Shown here piece after piece: positions 47,516 to 60,689 of a DNA stretch of 64,000 nt. Below the pieces are notes generated by a model, which was not told the origin of the DNA, did no database searches, and worked only from the letters and a program-made list of their open reading frames with translations. The stretch spans positions 3,035,813-3,099,812 of the forward strand of contig WARS01000033.1 of assembly GCA_008933995.1 (NCBI GenBank), in the 5' to 3' direction. How positions within the stretch are numbered: the stretch's first letter is position 1; each line of letters begins with the position of its first letter. The DNA is from Datnioides undecimradiatus (lineage: Eukaryota; Chordata; Actinopteri; Lobotiformes; Datnioididae). The translations under genes and the position numbers were made by a program.

Positions 47516-48699
47516 TGCACTGCCCTTGTATTGACTGCTTGAAACAAATTGCACTGTGTGATTCTGGTTTACTGTGTTTACAATAATGGAGCTGATCCGT
47601 TATCTGTATGCCCTATTTGGACAGTGAACGGATGTTGTATGGATGTTGGTGAAGTTAGGATAGAAGAAGTATCCCATTCCTGAGTTTTTACAGTATGAGA
47701 TGTTTCATGATTCTCTCTGAAGCGGATTGTATTCGCCAAACTTGGGAGAGATGGCATTCAGTGAAGCCTGTTTACATAAACCTTACCGGAGGTCAGTTAG
47801 ACCTGTGGTTTCCAGAATGGAGGTCGGGATCCCCAGAGAACTCGTACGATAAGTTGTTAAGGTCACGAGATGTTTGGATATTAGGAAAAGAAGAGTAGAG
47901 TCAAGCCAACTGGTCTTTGAGTGATTGCCGCTCCCTGCAGCAGAGTCACCTCAGCTGCTCACCTGCCTCTCGTTCACTCATTAGCTTCCCAATCTGGTCC
48001 TGATGCTGTGCAGACTGTGTTACCTTTTTGTACGTTGAGTTTTTGTTTCCTTGTGTAAAGAATCAAGAGTTATACGTTGAGGTTTTGTAGTGTTCTTTAG
48101 CAAATCTTCTAGGTATTGGCTCATTATTTGTTTATCTCGTAAAAGTAGCCTGTAAAGTGCCATGATGCACTATATTAAATTGTACCTTTACATGTCATAT
48201 AGAAATCTCTTATCTCTTTCGTATTTCGTTTTCCACATAAAAGACTCAATGGGAGACTTTTTAGAGATGACTTTTAAGACTCTAAACCTTCATACACATC
48301 TGCACGCGCTTTGACACGATTGTAATTCCCCTCGCTAATTTTGCTTCCCTTCTGCTGGTTAATCTTGGGTGGGAAATGAAAGCAGCCAACTCTTCCTCTT
48401 TAAGGATGTGCTGTAAAGTTATGTTAAGCACATCTCGCCTCCCCTCCCTCTCATTCATTTGACCTCATTATCAAGCGTTTCAGTCTTTGGGGAAGATTGC
48501 CTGGAGCAAAAAACAAAAAAAAGTGCTTTAATGTATAAACCTGTGCTCATCCAAAGAGAAACAACTGCTTCCTTTTTTTTCCTAAGCAGGTAACAGATAA
48601 CTGCCCAAGGATATGAGATGGCAACAAAACAGATGGAAAAAAAGAGGACAGAGACCATGGCTTATTAACGGGTCTGCTCTATTGTTTAAAGCAGCACTA

Positions 48700-49095
48700 A
48701 TGAGAATTTCTGCATGAACAAAGATAAAAAATGATAAAAGCATTATCGTCCAACTCTGCAGTTTCCTTCAGTTCTTTGGAGCTTTCTAGCCTCTTTTAGC
48801 TCCTTGTTTTGGTTTTTTAGCCAGTGATCAGCTGTGATAAACACTCCCGCTCAGCGCCATACAACTGACTGACAAAGTCATCAACTAGTTTGTGGGCATA
48901 GTGGAGCGTTTAGCAGCTAAAGAGCCAGGTGTTTGGAGTTGGAGGTGGTGGAGACCAAAAACGGAGTGAAAATTGGGAATATTATTTGGCTGACATTCAT
49001 CATGTGGCTGAAAAAACAACTCTGAATGGATCCTGATGTTGTTGTCTGTCTTCTAGATGTGTGAAGAAGCTAACATGTTAGCCATAACAAGTATA
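48700..49095 (+). repeat. Interspersed teleost repeat, copy B
   Basis: The most complete of three copies. It contains CAGTTCTTTGGAGCTTTCTA, CAACTAGTTTGTGGGCATAG, GCAGCTAAAGAGCCAG, GGTGGAGACCAAAAACGGAG and GTGTGAAGAAGCTAACATG. Non-coding. Confidence 0.6.
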
Positions 49096-50590
49096 TAAGC
49101 TAATAAAATGCCGACATTGTTTGTTCTTTACCAAAAGAGACTCAAAGGTCTTCAAAGAAACACAGAGGGTACATTTACACACTGTAATGATGCTTTCTTG
49201 TCTTGCTGGGGTGTGTTTGCGTCTCTTTGTGGTACTTTTGTGTCTCCGTGGTATCTGTGTCTCTTTGTGGTTGTATAATTGACTTTCACACTTCAAGTCA
49301 TTTGTACAGATGCTCCAGCTACCCTGACCCCTGAGGGCCCTGGGTCTGTGACTAGTTATTCCATTCAGTAATCCCTCCGTGTGCTACATTTTAGTGTGTA
49401 ATAAACCATTAATTAAGTGTTTGTAGACTGCTTGTAAATATTGTATAATGTGGCTATGTAAATGGATAAAGTAATATTTGTCATATGTCATGTCAAGAGC
49501 AATAAAGGTAATGTAAAGACAGTGGTGAAAGATCTCAGCAAGGAGCAACTGAGGGATGTTTCTGAGGTGAAGTAACGCCACTTTTGATATGTTTGCATGT
49601 TTGATATAAATCTGAACTGGAAGGAGAGTCCAGAGGGACTGGAGCAGCCTCTCCGACAGGCTAAAAACAGGTTGTGTGACATATGTTAGCGTGCCATATG
49701 ACATAGCGTGCCATGGGACCACCTCTGCATCTGTGTTGCGTGACACATGGAAACGCACCACTGAACCCTCTTTGACAGTACATGTACTATAACATTGGCA
49801 CAGAGGTGGCCAGATATGATGTGCATACAGAGGAGCTTTGACTACACGCAGGGTTGCGTAGCACAAAAAAGTATGTCAGGTTTAATTTTTTAAGCTTTTT
49901 CTCTGAATTAGCCTTTTTTTCTACATCTTTTAACAGTGTGGAATGAAAATGAAAATGCAACATGGAAATGTGTGGGGGAAATGTCACAAAAACAGCTGTG
50001 GCCCTCATCAGCCTAGTTTTGCTAAATGCTAATGTGTAATTTTATGCACAGCCTTTTCCTGAACATGCTGTGCCTTTAAAGTGCCTTCAACCTGGTGGGT
50101 TTCCTTTAATTATTATTGCTTTTAAGCTATTTAATGGCTGTCAGAGTAATGGCAGTGATTATAGGTTCTCCGAGTGGGGATCTTGGAGAATAACCCTTAA
50201 AATTAACTGTTTGACACTGATAAAGTCATAACAAGGTAGAGTACATAGGAGCGGAATGATGTGCAAATGGTCTGTTAGCTTTAAGGTTCATTTAGGTCAG
50301 GGCAGGAAAAACTGACATGCTGTACAAGAACATTACACATGGCAGGATGTTTTTGCTGCTTTTCATAAAAAGGGGAATAGAAATAGAACTAAAAAAATGT
50401 GTAACAACAAATTACAGCAAGTAAAAATGAAAAACGGTGCGTTAAAAACACCAGGGAAATGAGCACAAAGGTTGCCGGAGTGGAAATCAAATGATTTTAA
50501 TCTATGTACAAAAATGAAATGTTTGGATCTATTTGGCCTGGGTGTCAACACGTTCACCCTACTTTATCAGCTGCTGGTTATTGCAAAAGC

Positions 50591-50608
50591 AGCACCCCCT
50601 GGTGGCCA
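50591..50608 (-). promoter_or_regulatory. CTCF-type binding motif (minus orientation)
   Basis: The minus strand reads TGGCCACCAGGGGGTGCT, nearly identical to the vertebrate CTCF consensus. Its orientation is opposite to, and facing, the motif at 44589. Confidence 0.7.
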
Positions 50609-50983
50609 AAATATCACCCAATGCAGCAAAGCAGTCATTTGATTAAAATCCCTCTAAAACTGTCACGCTAAGTATCACAGTCCTGCAGCGCTAACCCACC
50701 CATTCAGTCTTCATAAAATATGTTAACGGAAGAATGAATCAAATATTAACTCAGCTATTTTGTAACAGTCTCTGCTCCCTCATCGGTATTGTCTGTGTCT
50801 GGCGACCAGAGGAAGCACGGGGAGCTGTGCTGCAGAGCTGCACTCTAGTCAGGCCCGGAAGGAAGAAGTGACGCCATGTACTGTCTGAGTATTTTTGTGT
50901 TTTACTAATTTAAACATATACCACCTGCTCTTAAAGATGTCACTGTGTACTCACCTGAAATCAACTTTTCATTCTCCTGATAG

Positions 50984-51045
50984 GTTGCTGAGAAGTTCAC
51001 CTTCCTGACCACAGGGTCATACAGTCACCACTCTTCCTGCTGTGG
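50984..51045 (+). CDS. Candidate exon resembling exon at 31916
   Basis: A good acceptor (CATTCTCCTGATAG) and a good donor (GTGAGT) flank 62 bases. Only one frame is open: VAEKFTFLTTGSYSHHSSCC. It is in phase with the mini-exon at 44718. The end of the peptide resembles the phase-0 reading of the exon at 31916-31969 (TYGSSYLHSSCY). Family unknown. Confidence 0.3.
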
Positions 51046-51125
51046 GTGAGTAGTTGGAAACATTATTTTCATTATTTATGTGTCAGAAATAACTTGGACC
51101 AAACCGCAAAATAACAGCATTGGTG

Positions 51126-51445
51126 CAGTGGTGGATTGTAAAGTACATGATTACTCAAGTACTGTATTTAAGTACAATTCTGAGGTACTTCATTCCTCTA
51201 CACGTATAAAGGCGATATACACTACTATTACAATGTGTTATTGCACCTTTACAACAGTATCTTTGTACTTTTGCAGCATTAAGTGATGGTTACACATGAA
51301 TGCACCAACAAAATATAATGTGCATCATTCTGAAATGTGTAATACTCCATAATGAGCGCTTTATTTTGTACTTCTAAGTACATTATGCTGCTCGTGTGAG
51401 GTATTTTTCCTAAAGTATTATATCTGTGTACTTCTTCCGCCACTG
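51126..51445 (+). mobile_element. MITE-like element, copy 2, with inverted ends
   Basis: About 320 bp starting CAGTGGTGGATTGTAAAGTAC and ending GTACTTCTTCCGCCACTG, i.e. imperfect terminal inverted repeats. Flanking octamers CATTGGTG and CAATGCTT match at only five of eight positions, so a target duplication is uncertain. It has no ORF. Confidence 0.6.
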
Positions 51446-53283
51446 CAATGCTTCTGTCTAAAGATGGCAATCAAGTCTTTGTGGCCAAAAAGCAACCAAG
51501 TTCAAGTATGGTGGAGAAAAGTGATAAAAAAATGTAGCAAAGTTGCATCCATGCATGAAATGTTGCAGATTCTCTTTTATGTAATAAGAGTGAGAAAGAC
51601 GACAACCAAGGATCTGAAGCATAATGAATAATCCAACTGGAGTTCTTTGAAAGTTCTTACTTACGCAGGCCCACACACAGGTCCACAGCAGTCACACTGT
51701 GTGCATCATCACCGTGATGGATATCGAAATGACAGCAAATGAACACACTGTCTAAACACACCAATCCAATCTGGTCACGTGGAAAGTAACAAATACAGTA
51801 TCTGAAGGATCTGCCCGCTGTCTGAGAATAGCCTCAGTCATTGTCCTCTCATCTCCACTAAGCTATTTCACACATGCTAAACGTACTTTATTATGGATGA
51901 TGTGCCGGGATGACAGGAATGGATGGCAGTGAGCCTTTTTTTAGTCACGGTGTCATCCTCTCCTCTCCTCATAAAACATTCATCTCCAAAGTATACAGTC
52001 AACTTTACGCCAGAGGCAATCAGCACAGCAGGGGAGCCACAACAAAAGGAAAGACAGAGGCAGACTGATGGAATGACTCAAGAGTTACTGTAGAAAGAAA
52101 CTATCTGGGAGGGGAAACATCAATCTTGTCTTTACTTCGCCTGAATGTAAGCATTTTAATGCTGGAGCTGAGAGAAATGTTTGCTAAAGGAACCACTGAG
52201 ATGAATTATGAAAGGCCCAGAGCAAATTTGCTTTTGCGATGTTCATCACTGATGTCCTTCACCACAAAATAACGAGTTCTCAGTCCCATTGGAATATTTC
52301 AATTTTACTAACTAATGGACTGATTTGGATCGAGTTTGCTCAGACATTTTAACTTGACTGACTGGGACACTAACTCATTGCCTATGTATTGAACGTCGGC
52401 TGGTTGTAAGTCCAAAGCCATGCAGCGGCAGGATTGAGACTAGGTCCATATGGCCAAGCTAGCACTGAGCTAATGTGCTAACATGTTTACTGTTGTTGTA
52501 CTTTTATAATTTTTAATAATTTTAAATGGTAATGGCACACTGTGAAATGGTTACGCTAAATTACATTTGTTGTCTTTTTCTTTAAACATCATTGTGTCAG
52601 GGCTGAAGTGGGAGCAGGGAGGAAAGCTTAATGTTTTCATAGCTGCCTCACTTGCACAGAGATGCCTTTATTCAGAGGAGCTATGTTTTATTAATACATA
52701 TATATACATACATGTCCTTGACCTACACCAACTCTTATTTTTAAGTTTGGATAAATCAGATACAATCAGACTGGAAATGGGCAAACTTGGATAAAAGAAA
52801 GCACTCATTATTGATTCAGTTTGTCCTCCAAAGAAATCATGATGATACACTCAACTGGTCCAAAGTGTCAAACTCAGCTTTGTGCATAATCACCTCTTAT
52901 TGACTGTCTCACAGATAAAACAACCTGGAATACACATCTGGGTTGGTGTGACCTCTTTTGTGACCTGTTGATCTTCCTCGCCCTAATCTCGGGCTTTTTC
53001 TTCAAATATAACGACCTGTGAAATACATTTTTTAAAAAGGCTGTAGCAGTCTGTTGAGTCTCTCTGTTAGTCACAGTGAAACAGTTAGCCGAATGTATAC
53101 ATCAGCTTGGTATCATGCTAACATAAGTGGTAAATTACAGTGTGGCTGTGGTTGACTTACCTACCGAGCCACCAACTGACCAACATTGCTGTAGAGCCTA
53201 GCCTAGCTTAGCTTCAAAACTATTTCAGAACTGTTTGTGCCTAGTTACGATATGGCTGTCTAACTCTGCATTAGCTCACGAGT

Positions 53284-53301
53284 AAAAAAAAAAAAAAAAA
53301 A
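53284..53301 (+). repeat. poly-A tract (18 A)
   Basis: An uninterrupted A run following a GCTAGCCTAGCTTAG-like low-complexity stretch. Confidence 0.9.
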
Positions 53302-54469
53302 GGCAAATCAGTCTCAGGTCTGTGAGCTGCTCTTGGATGACCTTCAGAAGTGGTGATGCAGCAGATTGTGATTTTGTTTTGATGAACTGCCAAAGGAAAG
53401 CCAATGACTCTCTCATCTGTGCAGCCTGTTAAATTAGAACATCTCTCCTTCTTCTGCTCTTTTTCTCTCCTCATGTCCACAAAGGGAATCTCAGCTCTCC
53501 TCGCTTCTCTTTGATCTCTGAATAACAGTTTGGGAGGAAGCTTGGCTCTGCCGCATATTCCTACGCAGCCATTGGTGGAGTTCATACATTCTCTTAATCC
53601 TCCTAAATTCACCTAAATTGGCTCCCCTTTTTTTAATGAACCGCACCATCTGGGGAGCGCTGTTGTGTAGGCGCACCCGGGGAAGCTGTTTGTTGCCACA
53701 AGGAACCTTAGATTTACCCCAGCTCGACCTGCGGGAGAGGTCGTAGACAATATTGAGGCGGTAGGTACGACCGAGGCCAGAATCGATAACCATAAAATTG
53801 CCCCTGCACTCTGACATTCCCCAGGCGAAGATCATTTAGCTCTTGTATCATGCATCTATCAATTTGTCTATGCAGTGTACTGCTCACATGCAAGGGAGCT
53901 GTGGGGTTGTCAATATAAAAGCATAACCACAGGCTCACATTACTGCATGAGCCAGTTTCACTCATCAGACAAAAGTGCTGCAAAATGATATCATGAGCAG
54001 CCATTAATTCATCTCAGGGGTGATTAATCTTTTCTTTGTCTATAAATATCTTTCACAGCCCAGAAGTGCTCATTAGGATTCCTAATTTCTTTCCCCACAT
54101 TACCTTGATTCACACCATTTATTCATATACTGTTACAAAGCACATTTCCCCCAAAGCTGGTTCTCATTGCCTTGGTAACAAGGTCCTGTTGCTCTCCTCT
54201 TAAATTAATTCCTGGCTGAGGTTTAGTCCAAGTCAACTGAAGGGTCCAACCTGCAAGTGTCACTTTAAATCTGGATTGTGCTCAGAACACAGATTAACAG
54301 TCGACTGTTGGTGTTAAGGGGGTTGTACAGTAGGTGTTCAACACAGAGCAGGTGTTTCCTGGTCAGAAGATGGCAACATGATCATTTGCCAACAAAATTG
54401 TTTTATTGAAGCTTCACTAATAGATGATTTTACATTAAGAAGCAGTTGAATTAATTTAAATTGGGTGGC

Positions 54470-54880
54470 TTATTGCTAAAAACAAAAGAATTAATATCCA
54501 GTTGTACAATTTCCCTCAGTTCTATGAAGTGTTAAGGCATCTTTTTTGGGTTTTCATTTTTTCTCAGCATTCGCAGCCACAGCAGGGGACTTTTTCATTA
54601 AAATAAGCTTTGATGAATGCGCTGTATGCTACCTGCCCACAAGCAAAGAGCAGATGGAGACAGTTAGCAACTAGTTGTTGAGTTAAACAGTGAGAAATTT
54701 CCACAGAAGTTGGTGGAGAAAAAAGGTTAGAAGGACAGTGAATAATCGATTTGGAAGTTGCATCGAGTAGTCACGAGAACACGTCGTTTTCATTTGGGGT
54801 AATATATCCAAAACTGTTGGTGTCCTGTTGTTGAGCGTTAGCCAGCTAAGCTAGCTATTCTTCAAGCTCAACAATGTTCA
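54470..54880 (+). repeat. Interspersed teleost repeat, copy C
   Basis: Shares TTTCCCTCAGTTCTATGAAG, GCAACTAGTTG and AAGTTGGTGGAGAAAAAAGG with copies A and B, in the same order, but is more diverged. Confidence 0.5.
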
Positions 54881-55843
54881 GTATTTCTGAAGTCTTGCAG
54901 ATGACCATGGGATCACTCAGATGTTTAATATGTTGAAATGCAACATAAAACATTGGACATGTTGCCCTTTTTCTGTTATGGGTTTGGGTTAAGAGTTAGC
55001 CTTCTTACGAGTCTTTCCCCATGTGTCCTTTTAAGTTCAAGTCCCATCTTTGTGTGTTTTCCTTCCATTTGTGATTGTCCGTGCTGGAACTCACCTGCAA
55101 TTCCTTTAGTTTCCTTCCTGTGTGTATTCAGCCTGTGTGTGCAACTCTCTTAGCTTTCAGTTCGTCATTTCTCATTGGGTTGAGTGACTTGGCCGTCATC
55201 CTTTTGGTTTTTTGGATACTTGCTTTGGTCTCTTTTGGGCCTTTTTAGTTTTTTATGTCTGCCAATTCATGGACTTGGTTCCCAACCTTCTGGTCAGACA
55301 GCTTTTATTCAAATTGGACACATAAGTGAACTTCCTGTTTCCCAAGAAGGTGGGACACTCATTCCAATGAAAGCTACTCATCTGTCCTGTTTGGGCCAGA
55401 TGGTATACGTGTTTTAAAAGTGCAGTATAAGATCATTTTCTATTTTACTGAACCAAATTGTGTTATATTTGAACAATGCTAAGAATGAAAAATACCAGGA
55501 CACTGAAAGCAACTCAGCGGACTGTATTCACACCTAAGCCTCAGCATCACATGACAACATTCAACAGTTTTGTTAGATTAGTCTGGAGCTCTCTTTGATA
55601 ATTTTTTTAGGGCATCTTGTCAAATTTGTTATATCTGCTTTGACTGCACATGATCATGTTATTGCTGCTGAAGTAATCAAGGTAACATGGGCTGTTATTT
55701 ACACAAAAACCATCAGCAACAAGCCATAAAGGGACCAACCCGGATATATAATGTATGGTTCCACCTTAGTCAGAAACATTATACTGGGCCCTGGGGAAAT
55801 ATTCAAGAGGAAATGCTTACAGTCTTTGTGTTTAAGCATGCTT

Positions 55844-55986
55844 ATGTGTGTAAGTGTGTGTGTGTGTATTTTTGCATATATATTAGTGTGTGTTGGCTGT
55901 GGGGGTGGTTCCTCTGGTGGATGACTAATGACTTTGTGTGTGCGTGTGAGGGTGGGTTGGGGGTGTGTGTGTGTGCATGTGTGTGG
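55844..55986 (+). repeat. GT-rich microsatellite region
   Basis: Two GT-rich blocks (about 55844-55868 and 55934-55986) separated by unique sequence. The 127-codon frame crossing them is a product of the repeat. Confidence 0.85.
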
Positions 55987-56754
55987 CTCAGAGAAACAGA
56001 GATGAAGAGAGAAATCCCTTTATTTGACCAGACTTATTCAGCAGTAGATGGATGTGCTCATGTATGTTAATGTACACTTGAACAAGTCGAAATTACCTGT
56101 TAAATCAGTCAGTTGGGCGACACAGGCAGGTGAGGGGAAACCACGGAGGCAGAAATAACGTGGTTTGTCTGAATCTGTTAACCTGGTGCACCCAAACACC
56201 CTCAGCTGAATTAATACTGCAGTGTGCGACCCCCATCCATTCCTCCGTGTGGCGCACAACACGTTCGTATTTGTCACCGTCAAATATATAATTTCAGCAG
56301 CAGTCAAAGTAAACTGGCCAGCCTCCCGCGGTACTTTATCAATGATTTACAAATCACGGTGGAGCAGAAAATAGGTGCACACATGCCCCAGTGTGTGTTC
56401 AGACTGTGGCATGCGCCGCTCCCTCCCACAGATCGATTGCTATGAAAAATGTGATGCGTCAGCGGGGGTAATAGTGTGTGTATGAAAGTGTAGCACTGAG
56501 TAAATATGTGTTACATTAACAAGTGCGTTTGATTGTGTGTGAGTGGGTCTTTTTTGATACATCTGCCTATATGTGTGTGTGCAATGAAAAACTTCTTCAC
56601 CATTGTGACATTAGCAGCAACTGACCGACATATATTGGCTACAGTGGCTGTGTCTAATTGGCTTGCAGGTGTTGGCTAAACATGTATAGAAGTACATGTC
56701 AGACCTATTTGAATCATCACTGAGACAGTTATATTCAGATATATTAAACTGTAG

Positions 56755-56768
56755 GTAGCCATGGCAAC
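56755..56768 (+). promoter_or_regulatory. Near-perfect RFX X-box motif
   Basis: GTAGCCATGGCAAC fits the X-box consensus (GTNRCC, AT spacer, GGCAAC arm). I see no promoter or exon beside it. Confidence 0.4.
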
Positions 56769-56888
56769 AGATGTGTGCTATGTTGTGCTAAATGTTACTA
56801 GGTAAACACAGTTAATCAGCTTTAAAAAGGACATTTTCTGTTTTTTGCCTGTAGCCTTATGGTATAAGTCCAACACTGCACATCGAGG

Positions 56889-57375
56889 CAGTGGTGGAAG
56901 AAGCACTCAGATCCCTTTACTTAGGTAAAGGTAGAAATACCAAGGTTGATAAAATACTCCATTAAAACTAAAAGCCCTGAATTCCAAATGTTAGTTAAGT
57001 AAAAGTAAATCAGTATTATCAGCACAATATACACACTCAACACATGACTCCCTTCAAAGCACTGTAATTCCATAGAGAATTAAAACACAGTTATTGCTAA
57101 CAAATGCATGTAAGAGTATCTACATGTTGTAGTCTGTCAGTGTGGCACGAAGTTTACATAAGTTGTATAATGGATAGAATAGCAGAGCTGCTTTAAGTCA
57201 TATGTGAGTATCATGAGTTTCTATGTGGATAAAGTAACTAGAAATATCAAATATCAATCAATAATTCCCTGAAATGCAGGGCAGCAAAGGTAGAAAATAG
57301 CAGAAGATGTAAATACTCAACTCAAGTACAAGTATGTCATAATTGGACTTAAGTACAGTACTTAATAAAATGTAC
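56889..57375 (+). mobile_element. MITE-like element, copy 3
   Basis: Starts CAGTGGTGGAAGAAGCACTC and continues with CAAGTACAAGTATG and TTAAGTACAGTAC words as in copies 1 and 2. The right end lacks a clear CCACCACTG and may be truncated. Confidence 0.5.
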
Positions 57376-60300
57376 TCGTGTGTTAAATATAATTAATCTA
57401 ATTAATACTTTTTAAACAATGGAAACACAAGATATTAGCATTAGCATGTATCCTATGGCTTTGTAAATGAATTCTGCCATTCACAGTTACTGTTAATGTT
57501 TTATATGCTGCTTGCTGCTAACTGCTGTTACTGCACATTATTGGCAAATCAGGCGCAATACAGTATGTTTAAGGCGGGTATAATCAATCATTTACATAAG
57601 CAGACAGCAGAAAATGAAATTGCAACACTATGGAATGTTTCAGAATCTTTCAATCTCAATGTTTCTGCTTTTAATGCTCCATGCCTGCTGACTTTGTGAT
57701 AGTTTATAGTCAAATAACATTACAGATAGAGTTCTACCTGAAAGAGCCACTTGTCCTTGAGCTACTCTTGTCCTTCAAACTCACCCAGGATCAGTCCTTA
57801 GCTGCATACACAGTACCAGCTGTCTTGGCGACGATTCTTAGCTGTTGGTTTTGATATTTGGCAGCCGGTTGGTCACGCACACCAACATGCTGTTTGAGGT
57901 TTACAGATTGAGAAAATCTATTTGGAGAAGCCTGTCTGGTCTGAACCCTCATATCTTTTATACCTGTAACATTTTCCATCAATATTATAGATTGTACAGT
58001 TCACAAACTATCATGAAATAAAAGAAATTCAAGTTTAAAACCTTAGCGCTTGGATTTCTTCTCCCAACAGTAACGGGTTTTCTCATCCAGTTACTTTAAA
58101 ATCATGTCACTGCTCGTGTTGACATTTGGCTCACTCAAGTCTACAGTTTCTATGCAAATGAAACATTCAAACATGGCAGATTGAAACACCCAGAGTGAGA
58201 CTGGCTGTTGGCTACTTTATAATCACATATTTTTACAGTTATATCAGAATTTTAGAACCATTTAAAAAAAAAAAATCTGTATCCATGAAAACCTCCCAAA
58301 GCGCTCAAGCATGGATGGGGGTCAGAAGCCAAACTACTGAAAGACTGAAAGATGTGAGTGAGTTTGGCATCTTTGTGTGCAATATTAAAGCAAGATTCAG
58401 ACTCATTTTTGTCTTTTTTTTCTTTAATACATTGAAAAATTATAAAATAACTCTCTGTCTCTGATTAACTAACCAACAGTGTTGCAAAAGCTCAAATTTC
58501 CTTTTTAGATCCCTGATGTTCTCAAATGTGTGCAGCTGAGTTGATGCTGAGTATATGTCATCTGTTTGTCATCCGGTGCATACCTGTGGATTTAATGAAT
58601 TGACTGTATTTCAAGGACGGTATTAACTCATATGTTCAGATATGCTACCCACTTTGACTGACCTTTGATGGATTTTTAGCCACTTGGGGTCAGCAGAACA
58701 ATGAAAATACAATGTATCCATTTATTTAAATTATTAGCTTATACATTTTCTATGGCTTTGCAGCTGGTTGCACTGTAATTATGGATACAGTATGATAGAT
58801 ATGGTTAATAAGTTTTCTAATACATATACAGCCTGATATTTGTGTGATTTAAACAGCTGACTGTGCATCATAAAAAAAACACAAGGGCTATCTTGTTACC
58901 ATGGAGACGACTGATAGCATTCTGCCTGAGCAAACAGTGAAAATAACAAGTGACTCTTATTTCTGTTGAGCAACAGTTATGAAAAGTGTTGAGCTACCAA
59001 TGAATCTGCCCTCAACCATGTCACCTTATCTCGATTTGATTCTGCAGCAGCGCAATTCCTCTCTCTGCTGGAACACACTTTAACCTTACTTCAGACATTC
59101 AAATTGTGTTTACACGTAATGTCCAGAGAGATTTAAATAAGGCGGACTTCAACAGATTGCACAGTTTAAAAACATTGCACTTACAGCACAACATAAATCC
59201 TGATAGTAATATAGCTTAACTACCTACTAACCTTGTTCTGATGCTGTTTTGTTCTTCTGGGCTGATGGAAATTGTGCTAAATTGTGCTGCAGCTGTAAAC
59301 AAATGTGATGAGAGTGGAGGTTATGCACTAGAGAAACAAAATAATACAGGAAATATTTTTGGAAGCTGGATGCTCAACAGCGTTGAGCTAAAAGATGCTA
59401 TGAGGGGAATGACAGCTGGTCATGCTTCTCCAGTAGGTTTGTTACCATGATCGACACCTTTCATTGCACATAGTTGTTTCCTAAATTAAGGGAAAATGTG
59501 AAGGAAGATTCTTTTTGTTAGTCCTGTTTCTTTTTGGCGGCAGTCTTGTCTAGCCATAAAAAAACACAGCCATCATTTTAAGTGACTCACTCGATTAATG
59601 CACTGTATTGTTAAGTGATACATTGCCTTTTACTTTGAATTCCCAGGCCTGTGCTCTGTAAGTAATGATGGACTGTTGTCTGCTCTCTCCCTCTCCCGGG
59701 AAGCATCTTGGATAAACCTCTCACGGAACTCCATTAGTTGCAAAAGCTCTCTGCTTAGTGTCAGCTCAGTTATATATGGTGCAGATTTGTTTTATGTTTA
59801 TACTTAATCGATGAGTGTAGCTTTATGTGGCATCTCCTTTTATCAGACACTAGCCTGGCCTCTCAGGGAAATTAAACTCTGTGATTGTGTGGCAGATTGC
59901 CTGCGTTTAAGCAGGGTTGCTGTTCACATTTTATGTGCGTTAAGATTTTGTCAAGCTAGCTCTATTTAACAGAATATTGTAGTTATTAATAATACAACAA
60001 CTGCTGGCTGCTGCTGCTGCACTTATTCTGATTATTATTGAATCAAATAAAACGCTGTTGTTAAGGGAATAGTATCAGGTGAGTGGGCATCCAAACTGCT
60101 GTCACATACGCTATTTAAGACATTGCTGTGTGTGTGTGTTTTGCTATTTCGTATAATTCCCCAGGGCTAAGAGCACCTTGGACAGTTAACAAGTTCATTA
60201 ACAGAGCTTTCTTTCTCATATGGAGTTTTATGATCGCCCTTGTAGTGACTGTGTTACTATATATTTTTTTTATATTGATATGTATAAAAACTTTTATTTG

Positions 60301-60689
60301 ATCAGGTAATCTCTTGCAAGAGTGACCCGAGTGCAGCAGAGAAAATACACAAAACACAAAAATCATCATACGGCATAGACAATCACAGACTGTATAGACT
60401 CAAAGTTAAATGTTTATAATCTGCCAGTGGGATCATTTGGGTTAGTACGATTTATAACAACATAATATTATGTGCAAAATACTGGAGTCCTCCCAGTTTC
60501 ATCATTTAAATGAGGGTTAACTAGAGTTAAACAGTCCAGAGGTCTGGTCTGGTGAGCAGTGGTTGTAAATTTGTAAATAAATAAAAACTACAGAGTATAA
60601 GTGTCTTGATTCTTCACATGTGGTGGCTAATGATAATGGTCCTACATTGATTGTTAAACAAAATGATACATTGCAGATTAGTTAGCTTT

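Larger units (their letters stand above)
42136..60689 (+). other. Gene-poor region right of the retrotransposon
   Basis: It holds a few weak exon candidates (43675, 44472, 44718, 50984), two CTCF-type motifs, X-box-like motifs, repeats and microsatellites. A pyrimidine-rich stretch runs from 46640 to 46870. Longer open frames at 49384-49866 (minus), 53271-53835 (minus) and 55687-56070 (plus) show no domains. The last runs through a GT microsatellite. Confidence 0.6.

Noticed and set aside
49384-49866. 160-codon minus-strand open frame
   Set aside because: Cys/His/Tyr-rich composition typical of chance frames in AT-rich DNA, no ATG context, no splice or polyadenylation signals.
53271-53835. 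Two overlapping minus-strand frames of about 114 codons
   Set aside because: One ends in a translated poly-A tract, and both lack any recognisable domain.
55687-56070. 127-codon plus-strand frame
   Set aside because: Half of it is translation of a GT microsatellite.
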